27,710 bases of DNA from Haplomitrium mnioides. Taxonomy: Eukaryota > Marchantiophyta > Haplomitriopsida > Calobryales. The position numbers and the translations under genes are program-made. Location: NCBI GenBank assembly GCA_049999725.1, contig JBNGIS010030934.1:27154-54863 (forward strand). Direction: 5' to 3'. Under the pieces are notes generated by a model. The model searched no databases. It was not told the origin of the DNA and saw only the letters and a list, made by a program, of their open reading frames with translations. This document shows, piece by piece, positions 20,612 through 27,710 of this stretch (positions are counted from its first letter, which is position 1; each line of letters starts with the position of its first letter).

Positions 20612-20760
20612 AACCTTATGCGCGTGCATAGGATCAAGGAATGAACCCAATGTGCGCATAGGATTTAGGAGTAAACAACTTGCCCGCAAACAATCAAAGA
20701 GGGAACTCAGTGCTTGTAGAGAATTCAAGAAACAAACCTATGCAAACATAAGATCTTTGT
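20612..20760. repeat. Palindromes in the transposase gene's first intron
   Basis: CTTATGCGCGTGCATAGG (about 20618), CAATGTGCGCATAGG (about 20650) and a decayed CCTATGCAAACATAAG (about 20738), separated by ATCAAGGA(R)TGAACC-type spacers. These mark an intron by analogy with intron 1 of the ParB-like gene. The right module has one copy in the same place (26147-26162). Confidence 0.7.
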
Positions 20761-21510
20761 TGTCGATCAAATGGTCAAAGTTGAAGCTTTCTTTAGACTA
20801 CTCCAACATATCAATAGAAAGACAATCAACTCAAAATTTCCATACGATTGTGGGCCTCTCTTCGTCCTCATCTAAGAGAGACCTCGATATTCATGATCAA
20901 AGTGTGTTTGTTCAAACACAAAAAGCATACAATCTGTGGATGGTTTCAATTTTGGAGATGAATCGTTGTCCTTGATGGCACCACTCAAACAACGAGTGAT
21001 TTCAATTCAAGTTGGACCTCGTAATGAGATTGGGAAATCTCAAACAAATCAAATTTTTTTAGGAGTCTTGAGACGATAGTTTGGGAAATGATTCTAGCAA
21101 ACAGTCTCAATCAATCAATATTTCGTTGGAGTAATCGCCAAGAGCACCAATCATGTTACAAAAAACATTTCCCAGTAATCGAGATATTGATCAAGATTGA
21201 GTTTCAGAATGGTGGAGCTCTCCCAATCTTCAAAGAGTACCTAATCCTTTGAAAACGTTTTGCAAAGAAACAAACAATGTTTACAATGATGATCAAGATC
21301 TTCAAAGCGATAAATTGTCTCCGATTGCTGGATTTACCTACAAACCGAGTGGACCATCACAACTTAAGAATTCTTTGTCTGGACCAAACCCCAAACAGGT
21401 AAACACCTTATGTGAAAATTCTTTGCAAAAAGTCCATCTTGACGAAAGCTTTGTGAAGAAAAAGCTCGATCCAATGTCAATTTCTAAATTGAAGAGAATT
21501 TCATGTTGAT
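20740..21510 (+). pseudogene. Transposase gene, Ser-rich N-terminal region
   Basis: Coding character is visible in successive frames. KLKLSLDYSNIS, GLSSSSSKRDLDIHDQSVF and on to NLWM come first; DGFNFGDESLSLMAPLKQR follows in another frame. Then SKQSQSINISLE appears, and the open frame 21249-21509 with FCKETNNVYNDDQDLQ and SGPNPKQVNTLCENSLQ. The composition (Ser, Asn, Gln, Lys) suggests a disordered, nuclear N-terminal region. At least two frameshifts (about 20950 and 21070) and several stops divide it. No zinc-binding fold is evident in this part. Confidence 0.5.
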
Positions 21511-21620
21511 AAAATAATTGCTTGTCATTGTGCAAGACAAATTTTTTGAAAACTGCGAGAGAAACAAATTTTCGACAAAGCATGAAGAATCAAGATATCA
21601 CACTGTAGTGGGGAACACTG
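21495..21620 (+). pseudogene. Transposase gene, Cys-containing region
   Basis: The frame reads HVDKIIACHCARQIF, TGA, KLREKQIFDKA, TGA, RIKISHCSGEHC. Both TGA codons would be Arg codons (CGA) before a C-to-T change. In DUF7869-type proteins a short Cys-rich segment precedes the helical VCRxAF region, and this stretch is in the right place. The alignment to that family is from memory of its general layout and is not certain. Confidence 0.4.
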
Positions 21621-21639
21621 TAAAAGAACTCAAAGACCG

Positions 21640-22030
21640 ACTTCCAAATAAGTAATACTTCAAGACAATTCTAAAAAAGTTACACAACTCAAGGCCAATA
21701 AGCAAACCAAAGCCAAGATTACTAGCCAAAGCCAAACAACCAAAGAGCCAAACCAAATTGAGAGGAACTCCAGAATGAGGACTGGGGCTAAGAAACCCTT
21801 CTATTTATACAAGAGAAGAGGGTGTCATCCCCCTTTCTTCATTTACAAGTCACTTCTCATTTTAGCTTTAAAAGTGACTCTCTACCAAAAGTGACTTCGA
21901 ATGCAAGTAACCTAAAAGTGACTCTCCACCAAAAGTGACTTCAAAGGCAAGTAATCTAATCTTAACCCTAAAAGTGACTCATTACCACTTCCTTCACTCC
22001 TCTCTATTTTCTTATAAATAGCACAACCTT
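21640..22030. other. Probable intron or insertion with a 44-bp tandem repeat
   Basis: Between the Cys region and the helical region the family normally has only a short link, yet here nearly 400 bases intervene. The first part is Lys/Gln/Thr-coding and low in complexity. The second part contains two and a half tandem copies of a 44-bp unit starting TAAAAGTGACTCTCYACC (21869-21912, 21913-21956, partial at 21969). A TATAAATAG lies just before 22021. It may be an intron carrying a minisatellite or a separate small insertion. Confidence 0.45.
21869..21990. repeat. 44-bp tandem repeat, about 2.5 units
   Basis: The units differ at a few positions (TCTACC versus TCCACC, CGAATG versus CAAAGG, AACC versus AATC). 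Within each unit AAAAGTGACT occurs twice, so the array also has an inner repeat of about 20 bases. Confidence 0.85.
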
Positions 22031-22523
22031 ATGCTAATACTATTACAAACACCAAGAAAAGACTTTGATCTTGACGGTCGGTTTACTTTGCATTGCAGTA
22101 TTGTTGTTTGTAGAAGAGCCTTCAAATTAATATTATCAATAAGGAATGATAGAATCCAAATAATTCAAAATCTCAAAAACGTAGATCCTAAAGGCATTTT
22201 TGAAAAAGGAGAATTATTCGCTAAAGGAGTATTTGTGCGTGAGTGGATGGACAATTTTTTTCAAGGATACTGTGAGAGAATGCCCACTCACAAAGTTTAT
22301 AGCTTGCTTGAAAATTTTACAAAATGGGAAGTTTATAACTACTACACAACTTATTTGAAAGAGAAAGATCCCCATTATATTCTTAGTTTCTTGAGTTTCA
22401 CAAAACATTGGAGAACTCATTTCCCAAATGTAAAAATTCCAAAACACAATAGATTTGATGTTTGTGAAACATGCAAAGAAATAAAATCATTGTGAGAAAA
22501 ATCCGCTTGAGAGCCCAACAAAG
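22031..22523 (+). pseudogene. Transposase gene, helical/Cys exon before the catalytic part
   Basis: A long clean frame encodes GRFTLHCSIVVCRRAFKLIL, IFEKGELFAKGVFVREWMDN, LENFTKWEVYNYYTTYLKE, then FDVCETCKEIKSL, a TGA, EKSA, a TGA and EPNK, up to a GTAACA donor (22524). The VCRRAF segment and the CxxC motif followed by charged helix are typical of DUF7869 proteins just before the catalytic domain. Both TGA codons fall where Arg (CGA) would fit. The frame is otherwise intact for more than 150 codons, which suggests moderate age. The exact 5' splice point is unclear. Confidence 0.75.
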
Positions 22524-23364
22524 GTAACAAATTTCTTCTCTTTTGAAACCCTTGGTTAATTCATGCTTGTTTTTTCTAAACTCAAAGCTTAGTTCTAGAG
22601 ATGTTATGTTTTCTCAACTTAGTGCTAAAATATATTTCTTTTGTTAAGTTGTTCAACAAAGAAGATTTGAGTCAAATGATTCTTAGAAACTTGAGTCGCA
22701 AGATGAGAGTCTATACTCATATAGGGTATGTTGTTTTTATTTTGAATCCAAGCCTTGTCTATAGTCAAACAAAGCAAGGAAATGAATCTGATTCTTGTGG
22801 TGACCTTAGCCTTGCAACAAGTTTTGATTTTGTTGCTTTGAATCAAGAACCATTTGAAAGAAAAACAATAACAAGAACCGTTTTTGTTGTTTACAAATCC
22901 TATGCGTGCATAGGATTTGTTCTTATTTCTCTTAAAACCAATTACGACAACAGTCAAAGCAAGTCATGCTATTGGTGTTGTTGCTTTGGTTCTATGCACG
23001 CATACAATCAGTTGTTGTCTCCACTCAACATATTCGCGCATAAGATGTGTTTTGGTTTATTTTGTCTTTTGCGAGCAAAGAGTCCAAGCTACCTTTGAAC
23101 TCTAGTTCTAGTTTGTGACCCTTTGTTAGCGAATCTTTTTTTTTTCCAACTTTTGTTTACTTTAAGTCAAATAGATTTTCTTTTATTTAAATTACCTAAA
23201 GTTTATTTTTAATCTTTTAAAAAGTTTTCACTTCTACACGTCCAAACATTTGTCTACAATGATTTGAATATTTTTAGCACCTTAGGTTGTCTTTTGGAGT
23301 TCCAAACATCTACATATGTTGTATTGAACTATTTTTATGTCTTTTGTGCTTTGTGATAATGCAG
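22524..23364 (+). other. Intron of the transposase gene, 841 nt
   Basis: The donor AAAG|GTAACA and acceptor TAATGCAG|TGAAAT join EPNK to VKYNRQLF in phase 1, restoring a continuous protein. The intron contains palindromes at about 22710, 22901 (CCTATGCGTGCATAGG), 22993 and 23034. It also holds an open + strand frame of 165 codons (22601-23098) of low, Cys/Ser/Phe-biased complexity. That frame crosses the palindromes and has no counterpart in the family, so I regard it as chance. Confidence 0.75.
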
Positions 23365-23585
23365 TGAAATATAATCGCCAATTGTTTCTTCATCGTGACC
23401 AACAAATGAAAGAAAGAACAAAGCTTTCAAACCATCAAAGAAAATGTAGCGTCGATGGTCAAAAGTACTTGGTAATTGTCATTGATGGAATGGATCAGAA
23501 GAAAACTGTTGTTCTACTATGGCTTTTGCCACCAAAAAACATTGATAAAGATTGTTTGGTGGGTGTGCATGTTGTTGGTGCCTTA

Positions 23586-23627
<42 letters not shown>

Positions 23628-25105
23628 GAAAACTTGAGAAACGATTCTAATTTGACAGTTACTGTGCTCAATAAAATATTATGTGACTTTGAAGGGCCGT
23701 TGCCTCCAACTTTGTATCTTCAGTTGGACAACACGGCACGAACAAATAAGAATTCTATCTTAGTTTGATATCTTAGTCTACTTATTGCCAAGAATGTTTT
23801 TTGAAAAAATCAAGGTGAAATTTCTCATGGTTGGCCATACTCATGATCAAATTGATTAAATATTCAGCCGATTCTTGAAATGTTTGAAATGTGTCAAAGC
23901 TTTTACGATTACGAGTCTTAGCGAGGTGCTTCAATTATCTTATAATCCTAAACCTCATGTAACTCTTTTGTTAGAAACATGGGACTTCAAAATATTTCTA
24001 CAACAATGTCCCTATCTGGTTCAAAGGATGCATGATATTACTTTCAATCAACAATTCAAGATCCAATTGAATGATTCCAAGGCAAAGATTTGGAGCAAAC
24101 AGTTTTCAATAGATGAATTTTGGTTACTTCTGGATGGTATTTGTCAACTCAAGTACCTACCTGAAGTGGACATAGAAATTTTGAGTTCAATGTTCATTCC
24201 TCTCAAGGCATATTCTGAAATCAAAAGACCTCAAAAAGAAGAAAGAGAAGTTGATGTCGAGAAATTGGTCTTTGCAATAAAGGACAACATAAGTAAGAAC
24301 TGCTATATGTTCTTTACAGATTCTGATATTCAATGATAGAATGACTTTTTGCTTCCCCAACAAGAAATTACGGCTTACATCCTTGAAAAAAAAAACGAGG
24401 ACTTAAAGCAGAATTTACCTTTCCACCTTCACAACCGTCAAACACTTGTAATGATTCTCAAAATGTTTGCCTAGGTTCTCAGCTTGATGCTCAACAGACA
24501 GAAGAAGATACTATGATACAACAAATACTTTCTACGTATTGAGAAATCTATGATGGAGCACCTAGGCCGCAAGAAGGAACTCTTTCACACAACGTTTGAT
24601 ACAGGTATAAATTTGGCAATCTACATGAGATAAAAGCTAGAATGTTTATTTGTGTTGTTGCATCTCTAGATCCAAAGGGCAAACCGTTTTGGGTTGCCAA
24701 AGTTCTCAAAGTTTTTTCATTTGATGAACAAGATCCTCCAAACTTGAAGCGAGTGCATATTCAATGGTTTGCTTGTAAGGATGAGAATGCAATTTCTGGA
24801 CAATACTTCCCAAAAAAATAACAGCACTAAAAGGGAAACACAAATCTAAGTTACATATTGATGTACTTGATATAACACAAATCACAATTTTGTCTTTTGA
24901 TTTTCTTCTTACACAAAAAAACCAATTGAGAAAACCCACTCTAGCTACCATTAAAGCAAATATATTTGAGTACAAAAGACAAAAAGCCCTCAATCCTGAA
25001 ATGTTTCAAAAAGATTGAATAACTATCATTAGCACTGAGACAGATCAAGTAAATCTTAATGAATCTTGTGAAGTTGAATCCAAAGAAGTCAAGTCAAGTG
25101 ACTAA
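23365..25105 (+). pseudogene. Transposase gene, catalytic half and C-terminal domain
   Basis: In order: a Lys/Arg-rich helix (RDQQMKERTKLSNHQRKCS); YLVIVIDGMDQKKT (first acidic motif); GVHVVGALI; a 37-base T tract; YENLRNDSNLTVTVLNKIL; LPPTLYLQLDNTARTNKN (second motif); one extra T near 23800; VKFLMVGHTHDQID then TAA for Gln and IFSRF (third motif). A helical stretch to about 24330 follows, and a linker. Then comes FWVAKVLKV...LKRVHIQWF, which looks like a small SH3/BAH-type barrel, and a basic tail ending at TAA 25103-25105. The three motifs fit a DDE/RNase H-like active site. Stops at 23767 and 24334 and others make it a pseudogene. Confidence 0.8.
23589..23625. repeat. T37 homopolymer within the transposase coding region
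   Basis: A pure run of 37 T replaces what should be a very short segment between GVHVVGALI and YENL..NDSNL. It keeps the frame by chance. It could be slippage expansion, the tail of an antisense retroposed RNA, or a length that varies between reads. Confidence 0.9.
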
Positions 25106-25461
25106 AGTAATTTAAAATTTTTATTATATATTTTGTATTTTTAAGTATATTATAATTTAAGATTATTATTTCATAAAGTATGTGAGATTGTTATGAAGCA
25201 ATTTGTTGAATTTATCTGCCACCTTGAACTTTTTACTGTAAATCATTCCAAGTTGAATGTTATTCTCTCTAAATGAAACTTAAATCTTTAGTTGACATTT
25301 TCATTTGCTTTGTAAAATTCTTTCTTTTCCAAAATGTAAGTATGTCGTTTCCAACTTTAGTGCTTGCTAGAAGAGTTTAAGGTTATTGTATCGCTAAAGC
25401 ATCTGCCCAAATTGACTACTCATTTTTTGCTTGTAAGAACTTTGATGTATAACATAGAACC
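25106..25461. other. 3' flank of the transposase gene, no gene
   Basis: Very AT-rich sequence directly after the stop codon, consistent with a 3' UTR (ATATATTTTGTATTTTTAAG near 25120). AATAAA is not seen; related AT-rich signals are present. No frame of interest. Confidence 0.45.
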
Positions 25462-25605
25462 TTTGGCGCGCTTTGACTAATATGTAGAGCTTTGTACCTG
25501 TTTTACTTTTAGATTATGCATTAGAATACGAAATCTTTTACGTACGTAGAGTTTTTTGCAAAACAAATAGAACGTTTATTGTCTATATCCTCGATTGTAG
25601 AAGTC
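25462..25605 (+). repeat. Module D, right inverted repeat of the DNA transposon
   Basis: Matches the reverse complement of 7835-7966 (TTTGGCG..CTTTGACT, GTTTTACTTTTAGATT, then GAACGTTTA.TGTCTATATCCT versus AACCTTTAGCGTTTACATCCT). It lies about 360 bases after the transposase stop codon. Module A follows about 40 bases later in the matching inverted orientation. Confidence 0.7.
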
Positions 25606-26115
25606 TAAACCCATGCAATGTTTTGTGTTATTGGTTTCTTTGTTTATGATTGCAAACTCATTCCCTTGACTTCTAGTCCGCTTGGGTTTTTTCTTTATGT
25701 TTTGTAATTTTTTTCCCAAAAAAACGTTTCAAAAAGCATCATGTCTATATGCACATAGAGTTTGTGCAATCAAGCATATTTCAAAATAGTTTCTTGTGAC
25801 ATGTGTTTCAAATTTTGAGCTTTTAATGGTGATCAATGATAAATGCAATTTTTTCTGTAAAAACTTACCATAATTTGTATACTTTTAATCAAATTTGAGT
25901 TTTCCAATATGTTCATAAAAACTAATAATTTTGTTTGATTTTGCATAACAAAATTGACTCTCGCTATATCATGCTTGTTGAAATGGCAAAAAATGAACCA
26001 CAAAAACTCATGTACTTTTTGTTTTTAAGAAAATAACCTTATTTTTTGAGCTCAAAAACTACAACTTTTCTTGAAAAAAAATATTCCTGTTTTGAGTAGC
26101 TTGTTTCTAATTCAA
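25606..26115 (-). repeat. Module A, inverted copy at the right end
   Basis: Reverse complement of the block at 27160-27700 and 6764-7300. It starts near CATGCAATGTTTTGTG, includes GCAAACTCATTCCCTTGACTTCTAG and CAAACATATTTCAAAATAGTTTC-type landmarks, and ends near TGAGTAGCTTGTTTC..ATTCAAAGTAGC. It carries one palindrome (CTATATGCACATAG, 25744-25757). Confidence 0.8.
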
Positions 26116-26119
26116 AGTA

Positions 26120-26384
26120 GCAGATATAAGGGTTCAATTCTTGATCCTATGCGCACATAGGGTTCACCTTCTTGATCTTCTCGGGCAGAGCCATCTAATT
26201 CAATAGAAGCCATCTTTTTCTCCAATATACTCGCCATCACACTTGACGCTTTTGGTAGTCAATCCGTTACCTCCAAAAAATTGCAGTTTGAACAAACCTC
26301 TAGCTGTTAGTCAAAAGTAACACTTTTATGTGAACACGAAACTTGGAATTCTAACCTCTTCTTGTTTTTACAAACTCCATCCAT
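26120..26384 (-). pseudogene. Second copy of the transposase first exon
   Basis: Read from the ATG at 26384-26382: RLEFQVSCSHKSVTFD, TAA, QLEVCSNCNFLE, then LPKASSVMASILEKKMASIE and LDGSAREDQEG. The copy at 20395 gives the same protein region with different lesions. Palindrome CCTATGCGCACATAGG (26147-26162) follows, and then module A. No other transposase exon follows, so this is a truncated derivative. Confidence 0.6.
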
Positions 26385-26821
26385 TAACAAAGCTTACTAA
26401 AAATCAATTTATTGAACAAACTATTTTATCAAATATTGTCAACCTCTTACAATCAACCTAAAACAATTGTTTTTAAAGAAAAATGTGCAAAACGACAAAA
26501 TTGCAAACTTTTTGCGAGGAAAATGAAAAAAGAAAAAAAAATTGGAAAGATGAAAACAAGTGATGCTTTATATACTAACTTTTTTTTTGCACCACGCAAA
26601 CCTACGTGTCAAGAGCTCTGCGAATCATTTTTTGGCGAGAAAAAGCATTTTTTGAAATTCAGGTATAAATTGTCGCAAGTTTACTTTCTAGTTTTTGTTT
26701 TCTTGTCATCGTTGTTTTTGCATTGTCTTGTTATTTTGCTATTTTCAGCCGTTCGTTTTTTGTGAACTTTTGTTCCTTAGATTTTTCACCTCAAATTCTA
26801 CCAATTTTTACTTTCTAGAAA
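26385..26821. promoter_or_regulatory. Second copy of the divergent promoter
   Basis: Inverted copy of 20000-20394. TATATAAAG on the - strand (26574-26566) faces the transposase exon copy; TATAAAT on the + strand (26664-26670) faces the ParB-like exon copy, whose ATG is about 155 bases on. A + strand frame here (26412-26765) crosses the TATA boxes and is not conserved in the other copy, so it is not a gene. Confidence 0.55.
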
Positions 26822-27184
26822 ATGGCATCACAGGTCAATGTTTCCAAACCTGCTCAGTCAAAGCCTTATAGATATTTGGATGTTCTCAAGGTTCTTGAGC
26901 CACAAAAATTAGACTCGGAATGACTAGTTAATTGTGGATCCTTGAAAGACATTTATCAACACCTTTACGTTTTTGCTAGTGAAGGTGAGAAATATAACTT
27001 GGGCATGTTGGTCCAAATAACGATGATTAGAGAGGGTCAACAAGCCAAAATTGGGCTACTTGTGTAACTACATGAAAGCATTACCCTGTACAATGCCCAT
27101 CACAAACAATTTGCCTATTTGGGCATGAACCAAAGGGACATTTTCTTCAAGCATCTACAAATAACAGCTGCTACTTTGAACTAA
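26822..27184 (+). pseudogene. Second copy of the ParB-like gene's first exon
   Basis: ATG at 26822, MASQVNVSKPAQSKPYRYLD, then VLKVLEPQKLDSE, TGA, LVNCGSLKDIYQHLYVF, GEKYNLGMLVQITMIREGQQ, a TAA, LHESITLYNAHHKQFAYLG, RDIFFKHLQ and a stop at 27182-27184. One frame with only two internal stops, at codons intact in the copy at 19582-19896. The protein match ends at KHLQ, where module A begins. No NLS or ParB-like core follows. It shows the family's N-terminus, which is hidden by the gap in the main copy. The region has no family I recognise. Confidence 0.7.
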
Positions 27185-27710
27185 GAACAGGCTACTCAGA
27201 ACAAGAACTTCTTTTTTTTTGGGAAAAATTGTGATTTTCCATATCAAAAAACATCAAAAACGAGGAAAATTTTGAAAAACAAAAAGTACATAAGTTTTTG
27301 GGGATTGTTTTTGGTCATTTCAGCAACCATAATAGAGCAAAAGTCAATTTTGATATGCAAAATCAATCAATATTACCAGTTTTTACGAAAACATTTGAAA
27401 ACTCGAATTTATTTAAAATCATAAAAATTAAGGTAAGTTTTCATCAAAAATTTACATTTATCATTGATTACAATTATAAGCGCAAAAGTTTAATTACACG
27501 TTCAAAGAAACTATTTTGAAATATGTTTGATTATACAAACTTGAGGCGCACGTACACCTAGTGCTCTTTCAAAATTTTTTGTTGGAAAAATACTACAAAA
27601 CACAAAGATAAAGACTAAGGGGTCTAGAAGTCAAGGGAATGAGTTTGCAATGGTGAACAAAAAAACAAACAAAAAGAAACATTGCATCGATTTAGGAGGT
27701 TCAAATACAA
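27185..27710 (+). repeat. Module A, right outer copy (runs to the window edge)
   Basis: Same orientation as 6764-7300 and inverted relative to 25606-26115. Landmarks are ATGCAAAATCAATCAATATT, GAAACTATTTTGAAATATGTTTG, TCAAGGGAATGAGTTTGCAAT and ACATTGCAT.GATTTAGGAG. The + strand frame 27298-27519 is not conserved in the other copies. Confidence 0.8.

Larger units (their letters stand above)
20395..25105 (+). pseudogene. DUF7869-type DDE-like transposase gene, decayed
   Basis: Summary entry. In order the gene has: a short N-terminal exon conserved in the right module (20395 to about 20600); a Ser-rich, probably disordered region (about 20740-21500); a Cys-containing stretch (about 21510-21620); a helical region with VCRRAF and CETCKE motifs (22031-22523); an 841-nt intron; and the catalytic half plus C-terminal domain (23365-25105). 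The catalytic half carries IDGMDQ, LQLDNT..NKN and VGHTHDQID, the hallmark of the DUF7869 family, which is found in many eukaryotes and is thought to be a transposase with an RNase H-like fold. Damage is spread along the gene: many TGA/TAA stops explained by C-to-T changes and several one-base indels. It is not expected to make protein. Confidence 0.8.

Noticed and set aside
22601-23098. A 165-codon + strand frame
   Set aside because: It lies wholly inside the phase-1 intron that joins EPNK to VKYNRQLF, crosses the intronic palindromes, and has biased composition without any motif.
26412-26765. A 117-codon + strand frame
   Set aside because: It spans the duplicated promoter and both TATA boxes, and the frame is not kept in the inverted copy at 20000-20394.

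Overview
The window looks like repeat-rich, intergenic eukaryotic DNA, most likely from a land plant. It is AT-rich, has GT-AG introns with T-rich 3' ends, and holds TG...CA-bounded LTR elements, microsatellites and a 100-N scaffold gap. The species cannot be named from the sequence. I see no intact host gene, rRNA, tRNA or CRISPR array. Nearly everything is a decayed mobile element, nested one inside another.

The core is a roughly 10-kb DNA transposon (about 6780-26110 once its insertions are removed). It carries two divergently transcribed, multi-exon, decayed genes. On the + strand (about 20395-25105) is a transposase-like gene whose catalytic half matches the DUF7869-type, DDE/RNase H-like family: an IDGMDQ motif, then LQLDNT...NKN, then VGHTHDQID. 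On the - strand (19896 down to about 15960, with the last codons stranded at 7951-7966) is a four-exon gene with a novel N-terminal region, a basic NLS-like tract, and a region resembling a ParB/sulfiredoxin-type domain (YKIVGGNHSDAARHL). The two genes share a promoter region of about 300 bp with back-to-back TATA boxes. Long inverted repeats flank the pair (modules here called A and D). Two further copies of the 'promoter plus first exons' module lie outside them (about 6040-6763 and 26130-27184).

This element was invaded twice. An 8-kb LTR retrotransposon with no recognisable pol (7967-15959, LTRs about 1.65 kb, - strand sense) sits in the last exon of the ParB-like gene. A 1.12-kb solo-LTR-like element (18306-19427, 4-bp target duplication) sits in its first intron, inside an array of short palindromes. 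An older, truncated relative of the 8-kb element lies in the opposite orientation at 1918-5322. The end of a second copy of the solo LTR occupies 1-399, followed by a broken coiled-coil gene (400-1073) with a GA microsatellite.

Short palindromes of the form CYATGCGCRCATRG recur in the introns and ends of the DNA transposon and are almost absent from the retrotransposons. Gene decay is dominated by C-to-T type nonsense changes (CGA to TGA, CAA to TAA) and one-base changes in homopolymers, as expected for methylated, silenced transposons. The main candidate for something new is the pairing of a ParB-like protein with a DUF7869-type transposase in one eukaryotic element.
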